Part shown: positions 26,866-34,265 of the stretch, piece after piece
Position numbering within the stretch: position 1 is the first letter of the stretch
How the letters are laid out: each line of letters starts with the position of its first letter
Source: UBA966 sp046350355
GTDB lineage: Bacteria > Planctomycetota > Phycisphaerae > Phycisphaerales > SM1A02
DNA: 64,000 nucleotides
Direction: 5' to 3'
NCBI GenBank assembly: GCA_046350355.1
Contig: JAXMAN010000001.1
Span: 744,001-808,000 of the forward strand
Translations under genes and position numbers: made by a program
The notes under the pieces: generated by a model
What the model was told of the DNA's origin: nothing
What the model saw: only the letters and a program-made list of their open reading frames with translations
The model's database searches: none

Positions 26866-27614
26866 CGGACGCTCCCGCCGGCGGGGCGCACGCGCTCGCG
26901 CACGATCACCCAGAGCGCGCGCACGCCGTCGCGCGGACGGATCTTCTTGCCCTGCGCGAAGGAGCGCGGCTGGTAGCGCACCGGCGCCTCGGCCAGGCGC
27001 GCCCCCGCGCGCGCGAGCGCGGCGGCGAGCTGCGGCTCGATGCCGAAGCGTTCCTCGGTGAGCGCGGGGCGCACCGCGCGCAGCAGCGGCACGGGGAGCA
27101 CCTTGTAGCAGCACTCCATGTCGTGCACGCGCAGGCCCGTCATCAGGTTGCTCGCGGCGGTGAGCATGCGGTTGGCGCGCGCGTGCGCGCGGCGCACGGC
27201 GGTGGGGCGCCCCGCGCGGTCGGCCCAGCGGTTCCCGAAGACCGCGGTGCGCCCGTCGGGCGCGAGCGCCTCGAGCAGCGCGGGATAGTCCGCGGGGTCG
27301 TACTCCAGATCGGCGTCCTGGACGAGCACCGCGTCCTCGTCGCGCGCCGACGCGAGCACCGCGTCGAAGCCCGTCATGAGCGCGGCGCCCTTGCCGCGGT
27401 TGCGCGGATGCATCAGCAGCCGCACGCCCTGCGCGGCGCGCTCGGCGACCGCCTCGCGCGCGACGCGCGCGCCCTCCTCGCCGCTGCCGTCGTCGACGAC
27501 CAGCAGCCGCCGCTCCCAGCCCGCGGGCAGCGGCGCATCGAGCACGCGCGCGACGATCGCGCGCAGCGTCGGCCCCTCGTTGTACGCCGGCATCACGACA
27601 TGGAGCGTCGGCAC
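26862..27614 (-). CDS. GT2 glycosyltransferase, polyprenyl-phosphate sugar transferase type
   Basis: 250 aa from GTG 27614. The GT-A fold is clear: VVMPAYNEGPTLRAIV, LLVVDDGSGEEG, HPRNRGKGAALMTGFD and the metal-binding VLVQDADLEYDP. The fold and size match dolichyl-phosphate mannosyltransferase-like enzymes without a C-terminal membrane helix. The family charges polyprenyl phosphate with a sugar from an NDP-sugar on the inner membrane face. It is followed by the flippase-like gene (coupled) and preceded by floA (22 bp). Confidence 0.9.
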   Translation of the reverse strand: MPTLHVVMPAYNEGPTLRAIVARVLDAPLPAGWERRLLVVDDGSGEEGARVAREAVAERAAQGVRLLMHPRNRGKGAALMTGFDAVLASARDEDAVLVQDADLEYDPADYPALLEALAPDGRTAVFGNRWADRAGRPTAVRRAHARANRMLTAASNLMTGLRVHDMECCYKVLPVPLLRAVRPALTEERFGIEPQLAAALARAGARLAEAPVRYQPRSFAQGKKIRPRDGVRALWVIVRERVRPAGGSVR

Positions 27615-27636
27615 GCGCGGTGTCCCAGGCGGGGGC

Positions 27637-28710
27637 TCAGCCCTGCTGCTCCGGACGGCCGATGCTGCGGCGCATCTCCGTGTCGGACATCAGGTTCTGC
27701 ATGCGGTAGTAGTCCATCAGGCCGAAGTTGCCGCTGCGCAGCGCCTCGGAGATGGCGCGCGGCACCTCGGCCTCGGCCAGCACGACCAGCGCGCGGTTCT
27801 TCTGCGCCTCGGCCTGGTATTCGGCCTCCTGCGCGACGGCCAGCGCGCGCCGCTGCTCGGCCTGCGCCTGGTAGCGCTTGGTGTCCGCCTCGGCCTGCGC
27901 GGTCTGCAGGTTCGCGCCGATGTTCTCGCCGACGTCGATCTCCGCGATGTCGATGGAGAGGATCTCGAAGGCGGTGCCGCTGTCCAGGCCCTTCGCGAGC
28001 ACGGTCTTGGAGATGCGGTCGGGGTGCTCGAGCACCGCCTTGTGGCTCTCGCTGCTGCCGATGGTGGCGATGATGCCCTCGCCGACGCGCGCGACGATCG
28101 TCTCCTCGGTCGCGCCGCCGACCAGGCGCGCGATGTTGGTGCGCACGGTGACGCGCGCGCGGGCGCGCAGCTGGATGCCGTCCTGCGCGACGGCGTCGAC
28201 GGTGACCTTGCCGCTCGCGGGGTTCGGGCAGTCGATGACCTTGGGATCGACGCTGGTCTTCACCGCGTCGTGGATGTCGCGGCCCGCGAGGTCGATCGCC
28301 GTCGCGCGGTCCCAGGGGAGCTCGATCTTCGCCTTGTCGGCGGCGATCATCGCGCGCACCACGCGGTCGACGTTGCCGCCCGCGAGGTAGTGGCTCTCGA
28401 GCTGGTCGCTGCTGATGTCCAGCCCCGCCTTGCGCGCGGCGATGCGGTTGAGCACGATCACCGAGGGGGAGACCTTGCGCAGCCGCATCATGATGAGCTT
28501 GAGCAGGCTCACCGGCGCGCCGCTGAGCCACGCCTGCACCCAGAGCTGCAGGTACTGGCTGATGATGATCAGCAGCACGAAGCCGAAGAGGCCGACGACC
28601 GCCAGGACGACCCAGAAGAGGATGTCCCAGACGCCGCCGCCGGCAGCGGGCGCGGCGGGAGGGGCCGGCTGGGCGAACACCGCGGAGAGGAGGAGAGAGT
28701 TGCCGTTCAC
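27637..28710 (-). CDS. floA: Flotillin-like protein FloA
   Basis: 357 aa from GTG 28710. One N-terminal membrane helix (FWVVLAVVGLFGFVLLIIISQ) then an SPFH-type domain (VQAWLSGAPVSLLKLIMMRLR, VDRVVRAMIAADKAKIELPWD, IDLAGRDIHDAVKTSV) and a C-terminal coiled-coil with many Glu/Ala/Gln (QAEADTKRYQAQAEQRRALA). This is the FloA/YqfA family, scaffold of bacterial functional membrane microdomains. It follows two NfeD genes, the usual partnership. The -10 hexamer TAGCAT at 28718-28723 begins with the TAG stop of the upstream NfeD gene, so floA has its own leaderless promoter as well as operon read-through. Confidence 0.95.
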   Translation of the reverse strand: MNGNSLLLSAVFAQPAPPAAPAAGGGVWDILFWVVLAVVGLFGFVLLIIISQYLQLWVQAWLSGAPVSLLKLIMMRLRKVSPSVIVLNRIAARKAGLDISSDQLESHYLAGGNVDRVVRAMIAADKAKIELPWDRATAIDLAGRDIHDAVKTSVDPKVIDCPNPASGKVTVDAVAQDGIQLRARARVTVRTNIARLVGGATEETIVARVGEGIIATIGSSESHKAVLEHPDRISKTVLAKGLDSGTAFEILSIDIAEIDVGENIGANLQTAQAEADTKRYQAQAEQRRALAVAQEAEYQAEAQKNRALVVLAEAEVPRAISEALRSGNFGLMDYYRMQNLMSDTEMRRSIGRPEQQG

Positions 28711-28717
28711 GGCGGGA

Positions 28718-28723
28718 ATGCTA
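28718..28723 (-). promoter_or_regulatory. -10 TAGCAT of floA overlapping an upstream stop codon
   Basis: The TAG at 28721-28723 is the stop codon of the short NfeD gene and the first half of the hexamer. The hexamer ends 7 bp before the GTG start of floA. Confidence 0.5.
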
Positions 28724-29311
28724 GCCGCGCGGGCGCACGACGACGCGCGCCGCGCTGGCCTCGACCACCTCGACGGCGGCGCCGGCCTCGATCATGCCGA
28801 TTTCCGCCACCGCCTCGATGCGCTCGGCGCCGATGCGCACGAATCCCACCGGCCGCATGGGCGTCACCGCCACCCCCTGCGCGCCCTGCAGGTCCGCGCG
28901 CGGCGCGTCGTGGGGCGTGCGCGTGGGCGCGCCCTCGAGCTCGCCGTCGGCCTCGACGCCGCCGAGGACCATGCTCCGCGCGATCGGGGTCCGCGTCCAG
29001 AGCTTGAGCCCCAGCACGAGCGCGACCGGCGATCCCGCGGTGTAGAGCGCGAGCGCCGCGAAGCCCCAGAGGGTGCTGTACGCGAAGAAGGAGGCGATCG
29101 AGCCGACCAGGCAGGTCGCCGTCGCGAGGGCGAGCAGTCCGCCCGTGGGCACGAAGAGCTCGAGCACGCCCAGCACGATGCCCAGCGCCAGCAGGATGAT
29201 CCCCGCCGCCATCCAGAAGGTGTTGGGCGGCGCCGCGGCCGGCGCGGCGGCGGCCTGCGCGCACGCGGCGGCGAGGATGTCATGGATGCCGGGATGGGCG
29301 AGCGCGGTCAC
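28721..29311 (-). CDS. Short NfeD-family membrane protein
   Basis: 196 aa from GTG 29311, whose start overlaps the stop of the long NfeD gene (GTGA). Several hydrophobic segments (IILLALGIVLGVLELFVP, LATATCLVGSIASFF, WGFAALALYTAGSPVALVLGL) are followed by a C-terminal OB-fold NfeD domain (GAQGVAVTPMRPVGFVRIGAERIEAVAE). The N-terminus looks like it could be a signal or first membrane helix with an Ala-rich stretch. The OB domain is thought to act with FloA. Length fits the short NfeD type that lacks the protease domain. Confidence 0.85.
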   Translation of the reverse strand: MTALAHPGIHDILAAACAQAAAAPAAAPPNTFWMAAGIILLALGIVLGVLELFVPTGGLLALATATCLVGSIASFFAYSTLWGFAALALYTAGSPVALVLGLKLWTRTPIARSMVLGGVEADGELEGAPTRTPHDAPRADLQGAQGVAVTPMRPVGFVRIGAERIEAVAEIGMIEAGAAVEVVEASAARVVVRPRG

Positions 29312-31056
29312 GAGGCCTCCTCCACCTCGACAGCGTAGGTGCTCGAGCGCCGGACGACGACGCGGCGGTCCGCGTCGATGAAGGGACCGATCGCCTGCAC
29401 CTCGACGATGCGGCCGTCGAAGCTCGCCTTGCCGACCGGGCGCAGCGGCGTGATCGCGGCGCCGATGGAGCCCACCGCGGGCAGCGCGCGCAGCGCGGCG
29501 CGCTCCGCGGCGGCCCCGCCCTCGCCCACGGTGGCGTGCAGCACGGCCGCGCCGCCCAGGCGCGTGCGCGGCAGCGCGCGCAGGATGCCCCACGCCGCCA
29601 GCGCCGAGATGATCCCGCCGACCACGACGACCAGCACGGCGCGCGCCAGGTCGCTCTGCCCCTCCGCCGAGGAGATCGGCGCGGTGACGAAGCCCGCGAC
29701 CAGGCCGATGACGATGCACGCCGCGCCCAGGAATCCGACGATGCCGATGCCGGGAATGAGCGTCACCTCGACGACCACGAGCGCCGCGCCCAGCAGCACC
29801 AGCAGCAGGGGCCACCAGCTCGAGAGCCCCGCCATCAGGGGGGCGCCCAGCAGCAGCGCCAGCGCGACCGCCGCCGCGCCGCCGAACCACCCGATGCCGG
29901 GCGCCGCGATCTCCACGAAGAAGCCCACCAGCAGCACGACCACCAGGAAGAGCCGCACCGGCCAGCTCGTGAGGAAGCGCACGATGCCGTCGCCCGCGTG
30001 CTCCTCGTAGCGGATCACGGGGACGCCGCCGAAGTACGCGCCCAGCTCCTTGTCGTCGGCGATGACGGCGTCGGCCAGGCCGAGGGCGCGCGCCTCGGGC
30101 GCGTAGACGACCAGCAGCTCGTCCGCGCCGTCGATCTGCGAGACCACGCGCCAGTGGGGCGCGTCGGCGGAGGTGAGCGGCGCGCGCACCGGCGGCCGCA
30201 CCTGCAGGAACTCGACCTCCTTGTCGCGCTCCTGCTCGTTGGTCGCCTGGCTTCCCCCGCGCCGGAAGGTCAGGTCGACCCGCGGGAGCACCGTGCCCTG
30301 CCAGGCGTCCGCCTCGCGCGCGGCGCCGGGGGCGCTGCGCATCGTCGGCGGATCGGTCCCGAAGGCGTCGCGGTACTCCTGGCGGCCGACGCAGATGCGC
30401 TCGCCGGTCTCGGCGCGCTCGAGCAGCCAGACTTCATCCGGCGCGCTGATGAAGGCGCGCACGAGCGTCTCGTCGTAGTGGTTGCGGCGCGCGCTGTCGA
30501 CGACCTCGGCCAGGATCGGCGCCTCGAGCTTCGCGCGCTCGGCGGGGGGCAGCGGCTGCAGGCCCAGCCCGGGGATCGCGGCGATCGGCGCCGCATCCCC
30601 GAAGGCGGCGTTGGGTGAGACGACGATCCCGCGGCAGGCGAGCGCCAGGATCGTCCCGGCGCTGTACGCGCTCGGATGCACCCACGCCCAGGTCAGCCGC
30701 GGCGCGCGCTCCTTCAGCGCCATGCACATCTCCAGCGTCGCGCCCGCGTCGCCGCCCGGCGTGTCCAGCTCCAGCACGACCGCGTCGGCGCCGTCGCGCT
30801 GCGCGCGCGCGAGGCGTCGCTCGAGGCTCGCGCGGCTCACCTCGTCGATCGGGCCGCGCAGCGGGATGACCGCCACCTGCTTCGCCTTGCGCCAGGCGGG
30901 CACGGGCTCGGAGGGCGGCGCGGCGACCGTCGTCGCGGCGGCCAGCAGGAGCGCGAGCGCCGGGAGCAGGGCGCGCAGCATCGCCCGGTGCGCGCGCGCC
31001 GCGCGGCTCGTCGACGCCCAAAGCCCGTCCGCCCGCGATCGCTCGCCGTTGCGCAT
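29308..31056 (-). CDS. Long NfeD: ClpP-like membrane serine protease with OB domain
   Basis: 582 aa from ATG 31056. Signal peptide-like helix (ALLPALALLLAAATTVA), then a Clp-type serine protease domain: VAVIPLRGPIDEVS, VLELDTPGGDAG and catalytic-Ser loop SAYSAGTILALA (Ser132). Next come four or so membrane helices (about 340-480) and a C-terminal NfeD OB domain (GSIGAAITPLRPVGKASFDG). The family cuts near stomatin/flotillin partners. A loop of about 110 residues after the protease core (EADAWQGTVLPRVDLTFRR) is longer than in archaeal forms. The start is placed at 31056 because a TATCCT hexamer ends 6 bp before it; a later ATG exists inside the leader. Confidence 0.88.
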   Translation of the reverse strand: MRNGERSRADGLWASTSRAARAHRAMLRALLPALALLLAAATTVAAPPSEPVPAWRKAKQVAVIPLRGPIDEVSRASLERRLARAQRDGADAVVLELDTPGGDAGATLEMCMALKERAPRLTWAWVHPSAYSAGTILALACRGIVVSPNAAFGDAAPIAAIPGLGLQPLPPAERAKLEAPILAEVVDSARRNHYDETLVRAFISAPDEVWLLERAETGERICVGRQEYRDAFGTDPPTMRSAPGAAREADAWQGTVLPRVDLTFRRGGSQATNEQERDKEVEFLQVRPPVRAPLTSADAPHWRVVSQIDGADELLVVYAPEARALGLADAVIADDKELGAYFGGVPVIRYEEHAGDGIVRFLTSWPVRLFLVVVLLVGFFVEIAAPGIGWFGGAAAVALALLLGAPLMAGLSSWWPLLLVLLGAALVVVEVTLIPGIGIVGFLGAACIVIGLVAGFVTAPISSAEGQSDLARAVLVVVVGGIISALAAWGILRALPRTRLGGAAVLHATVGEGGAAAERAALRALPAVGSIGAAITPLRPVGKASFDGRIVEVQAIGPFIDADRRVVVRRSSTYAVEVEEAS

Positions 31057-31062
31057 CGCCGG

Positions 31063-31068
31063 AGGATA
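31063..31068 (-). promoter_or_regulatory. -10 TATCCT of the nfeD-floA operon
   Basis: Ends 6 bp before the ATG at 31056, no SD between, leaderless type. Confidence 0.55.
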
Positions 31069-31085
31069 GCCCTCGCGCCCGGCGC

Positions 31086-31121
31086 AAAAAGACCCGCGGC
31101 CGGCACGAGGCCGGCCGCGGG
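31086..31121 (-). terminator. Rho-independent terminator after the first pseudopilin
   Basis: On the minus strand, 11 bp stem CCCGCGGCCGG / CCGGCCGCGGG with a 7 nt loop, then TCTTTTTG. It starts about 35 bp after the stop of the pseudopilin gene and isolates it from the nfeD promoter. Confidence 0.8.
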
Positions 31122-31156
31122 GAAGATCGGCAGTTTCCGATCCTGGGACCTGTCGG

Positions 31157-32083
31157 TCAGTCCCAGGTGACGTAGTCGCCACCGTTGGTGGAGTCGATCG
31201 TCGTGTTGGGGGCGCTCGAGGTGCCCGCAGCGGTCTTCTGGATCACGAGCCAGACATCCGCGTTCTTGCCGGGGCCCGTGAGGGTGCCGGTGTCGTTGCG
31301 GAAGAGGTTGTCGTACGTCGGCGGGTTCGCGGTGCCGATCGTGCGCAGGTTCTCGGGGAGGAAGGTGCGGCCGTACTCGACGTGGTTGTCGTTGTACGCG
31401 ACGTTGCCGTCCCACTCGTTCTTGCCACCGTGGATCTCGAGGGTCTTCGAGTTCTTGTAGTCGTTGCCGGTGGTCGCGCCGTCCTTGACGCCGCGGTTGC
31501 CCAGCACCGCAAACCGGCTGTCACCGGTGTTGCGCCACTGCGTCCGACGACGCGCGCTGTTGTCCATCGGCATGACGGCGTACGAGGTGTTGCACTGGCC
31601 CGTCAGGTCGGCCTGGAAGCCGGTCTTCGGGGTCGGGGCGTTGGGGCCGTCGATGGGATCCCAGTAGATGTCGGCGGCGGGGTTGACGCGGCCGTAGTTG
31701 TAGGTGGAGCAGACGAGCACGTGGCCGTTCGACTCGGCAGGCGAGACGAGGATCTGCGGGTTCACGAAGCCGCGGGCGATGGTGACGCCGTGCAGGTTCG
31801 CGTGGTTGTTGACGGCCTCGTCGATCGGGCCGCGGCCGGGGATCTGCTGTCCGTTGAAGGTGGCGCGGTTGACCTCGCCGGGGAGCGGATAGACGCCCTG
31901 GGTGTCCACGGCGGCCGTCAGCCAACCGGAGTGGACCTGCTTGAGCTGCGTGCTGTCCTTGACCTGACGCGCCGTGGCGCGCGCCTTCGCGAGCGCCGGG
32001 AGCAGCAGGCCCAGGAGCAGGGCGATGATCGCCATGACCACGAGCAGCTCGACGAGGGTGAAACCCTTCTTGTTCTGGCTCAT
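31157..32083 (-). CDS. Stand-alone type II pseudopilin-like protein A
   Basis: 308 aa. The class III signal is ideal: MSQNKKGFTLVELLVVMAIIALLLGLLLPALAKA, with Gly cleavage and Glu5. The globular part includes CNTSYAVMPMDNSARRRTQWRN and HGGKNEWDGNVAYNDNHVEYG, echoed in the next gene. The latter resembles the H-rich/D-x-H motif of planctomycete 'prepilin-type N-terminal cleavage' proteins, which are numerous and mostly of unknown role. SD GGAG lies 9 bp before the ATG. A terminator follows. It is not linked to the gsp operon, so it may be a substrate or fibre subunit using the same machine. Confidence 0.88.
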   Translation of the reverse strand: MSQNKKGFTLVELLVVMAIIALLLGLLLPALAKARATARQVKDSTQLKQVHSGWLTAAVDTQGVYPLPGEVNRATFNGQQIPGRGPIDEAVNNHANLHGVTIARGFVNPQILVSPAESNGHVLVCSTYNYGRVNPAADIYWDPIDGPNAPTPKTGFQADLTGQCNTSYAVMPMDNSARRRTQWRNTGDSRFAVLGNRGVKDGATTGNDYKNSKTLEIHGGKNEWDGNVAYNDNHVEYGRTFLPENLRTIGTANPPTYDNLFRNDTGTLTGPGKNADVWLVIQKTAAGTSSAPNTTIDSTNGGDYVTWD

Positions 32084-32118
32084 TGTGTTGACTCCGTGTC
32101 TTGAGTGTGCGGAAGGAA

Positions 32119-32140
32119 TGTGTGTGTGTGTGTGTGTGTG
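32119..32140. repeat. (TG)11 dinucleotide tract between pseudopilin genes
   Basis: Eleven uninterrupted TG units (CA on the coding strand) lie 36 bp before the start of pseudopilin A and 8 bp after the stop of pseudopilin B. Such tracts are slippage-prone; length change would alter the spacing in the leader or between promoter elements of gene A. Confidence 0.95.
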
Positions 32141-32147
32141 GCGACGC

Positions 32148-33116
32148 TTACGGCGCGTTGTCCAGGCGGTCGTAGACCGGCAGGGCCAGGTAGCGCTGCG
32201 ACGCGTTGGGGTGGATGCCCAGCCAGGTGTCGCCGCCGCCGTAGGAGAAGCCCGTGGGGACGCAGCCGTTGCCGGTGAACTCCGCGGGGGAGGTGCCGCC
32301 GGAGGCGAACAGGTTGTCCTTGGACAGGTTGCCGCCGTTGTAGTTGCCGCACTCGAAGAAGACGCCATCGGGGCGCATCGTCTCGATGAACTCCATGTGC
32401 GTGTCGCCGAAGCAGAGGTTGCCCTCCCAGCTCTTGGGCGAAGCATGCAGGCGCAGCGTCGGGCTCTGCTCGTAGTTGTCACCGGTCGTGACGCCGTTGG
32501 CGGTGCCGCGGGTGCACATCATGCCCTTGGAGGAATCCATGATGTTGCGCCAGTGCTGCTCCTTGCGCCAGCCGCAGAGGACCATGTGCGCGTAGGAGGT
32601 GTGGCAGACGTTCGACGCCTGGCCGTCCGCCTGGGCGTTGATCTTCGCGAGCAGGCCCGTGGTCGTGGAGACCTGGCCCTGCGCCGCAGCGTCGCCGTCC
32701 CAGTAGGTCTGCGCCGCCGGCTTGTAGGCGTTGTAGTTGTAGTTCTGATAGACCTGGACGACCGGGTTGACCTCGGTCGGGCCGACCAGGATGTCGGTGT
32801 TGAAGAGGTTCTGGGCGACGCAGAGCGAGTAGAGCGCCTGCGTGCGGTTCTTGCCGTAGTCCTCTTCGCCCTCGCCCGGGATGGCGACGCCGTTCACCGG
32901 CATGCGGTGGACCAGGCCGGGGATCGGGAGCTTGCCCTTGCTCTCGTTGGCCTTGCCCATCATGGCGGTGAAGATCTGCTTGATCTGGTTCGAGTCCTTG
33001 ACCGTCTTGGCCGCAGCCTGCGCCTTGGCAAGGGCGGGCAGGAGGAGGCCGACGAGCAGTGCGATGATCGCGACGACCACCAGCAGCTCGACGAGCGTAA
33101 ACGCGCGCTTCTTCAT
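32148..33116 (-). CDS. Stand-alone type II pseudopilin-like protein B
   Basis: 322 aa. Class III signal MKKRAFTLVELLVVVAIIALLVGLLLPALAKAQ with Ala at the cleavage site and Glu5. The soluble domain shares a plan with protein A: CHTSYAHMVLCGWRKEQHWRN and LHASPKSWEGNLCFGDTHMEF. Shared pattern is a Cys before TSYA, then W-[DE]-G-N and D-x-H. This points to a duplicated family rather than to gsp pseudopilins. ATG 33116 has CTGGAG 9 bp upstream. The upstream 645 bp has no gene. Confidence 0.87.
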   Translation of the reverse strand: MKKRAFTLVELLVVVAIIALLVGLLLPALAKAQAAAKTVKDSNQIKQIFTAMMGKANESKGKLPIPGLVHRMPVNGVAIPGEGEEDYGKNRTQALYSLCVAQNLFNTDILVGPTEVNPVVQVYQNYNYNAYKPAAQTYWDGDAAAQGQVSTTTGLLAKINAQADGQASNVCHTSYAHMVLCGWRKEQHWRNIMDSSKGMMCTRGTANGVTTGDNYEQSPTLRLHASPKSWEGNLCFGDTHMEFIETMRPDGVFFECGNYNGGNLSKDNLFASGGTSPAEFTGNGCVPTGFSYGGGDTWLGIHPNASQRYLALPVYDRLDNAP

Positions 33117-33761
33117 GGCTGTGTCTCCAGTAACAGCGTGCTCGATGCAACGAAACATGGGGCGCTCCCGCACGCGCGGGATGGACGAACGCCGACGGCC
33201 CGCAGGCCGTCCTTCCGACGGTTGGCGCCCCCGGAAGGGCGACAGCCATCTGCAAAGCGGTGTCAGGTGCGCAGGGGAGGATGGAGGTGGGGTCCCGGGC
33301 CGACCCGCCGCCCGACCGACGAAGCGGTCCGGGGGTGTCCCGCGCGGAATCCGGCATCGCACGGCGCGATCGCGCCTGCGGGCCGAAGCCAGCGGAGAAC
33401 AGCAGCAGGTGGCAGGGGAGACCATTCTCGGGACCGTCCGGATCCGGGCGCGTGGCCCAGGGGAGCGGTCAACCGTGCGAGGCACCCATCGTGCGGCGCA
33501 AGAATGGCATCAGGACATGGTCCGTTGCCCGACGGTCGTTGGACCGAGGGGTGTTCGGCGAGGTGCCGAACCGGGGGATGCCGCATCGTGCGGGTGGGTC
33601 GCAGGGACTCCAGTGCGCGTCGGGATGTCGGCCGGGCGGGCCAATCGGCAAATCACCCAGCCACGAGCAGGATACGCAGGATTCGGGCGAGTGGTAGCAG
33701 GAGACCGGGGGTGATTCCGAAAATGTGCAGATTCCGGACCGGCCCCTAGGATGCCCCTCCC
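33117..33761. other. Long non-coding stretch upstream of pseudopilin B and the RidA gene
   Basis: 645 bp between divergent genes. GC is lower than in the coding parts and no frame shows the genome's GC3-rich codon use. Visible structures: a 7 bp hairpin GACGGCC/GGCCGTC at 33193-33210 within the pilin leader, another GTTCGGC/GCCGAAC at 33553-33571, and the RidA -10 at 33747-33752. It may hold a long pilin leader or a small RNA; I see no proof of either. Confidence 0.5.
33747..33752 (+). promoter_or_regulatory. -10 TAGGAT, leaderless RidA gene
   Basis: Ends 9 bp before the ATG at 33762. TGTGCA 17 bp upstream is a weak -35 (3 of 6). Confidence 0.5.
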
Positions 33762-34223
33762 ATGTCCTTCCAGCAGCAGCTTGCCTCCCTCGGACTCACG
33801 CTTCCCGCCGCCCCCAAGCCGGTCGCCGCCTACATCCCGGCGGTCCGCTCCGGGAACCTCGTCTTCATCTCCGGCCAGCTCCCCTTCAAGGATGGCCAGC
33901 TCACCGCCACCGGTCCGGTTCCCTCGGCCTGCTCGGTCGAGGCCGCCCAGGCCGCGGCGCGCCAGTGCATCCTGAACGGGCTCGCCGTGCTCGGCGACCA
34001 GATCGGCGGCGACTTCAGCCGGGTCGTGCGCGTGGTCCGCGTCGGCGCCTTCGTGCAGTCGGACAACGGCTTCACCGAGCAGCCCAAGGTCGCCAACGGC
34101 GCGAGCGAGCTCCTGCAGCAGCTCTTCGGCGAGTCCGGCCGCCACGCGCGCGCCGCCGTCGGCACCAACGCGCTCCCGCTGGGCGCGAGCGTCGAGGTCG
34201 AGCTGCTGGTCGAAGTGAAGTGA
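33762..34223 (+). CDS. RidA/YjgF-family protein
   Basis: 153 aa. The long form of the YjgF/RidA family that deaminates reactive enamine/imine intermediates. Seen: AAPKPVAAYIPAVRSGNLVFISGQLPF (start), GPVPSACSVEAAQAAARQC and VGTNALPLGASVEVELLVEV (end). The Arg typical of active RidA (here in GRHARAAVGTNALP) is in place. The second-branch RidA of 150 aa is common in bacteria. The gene stands alone, convergent with the kinase. Confidence 0.9.
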   Translation: MSFQQQLASLGLTLPAAPKPVAAYIPAVRSGNLVFISGQLPFKDGQLTATGPVPSACSVEAAQAAARQCILNGLAVLGDQIGGDFSRVVRVVRVGAFVQSDNGFTEQPKVANGASELLQQLFGESGRHARAAVGTNALPLGASVEVELLVEVK

Positions 34224-34265
34224 CGGCCGCGCCCGCGGCAGCCTCGTCGCGCCGCGCCCCGCGCC

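Noticed and set aside
33263..33586. Small minus-strand frame in the gene-free region
   Set aside because: Composition is Pro/His/Arg-rich without the strong third-position GC bias of real genes, and there is no SD or -10 near its start.
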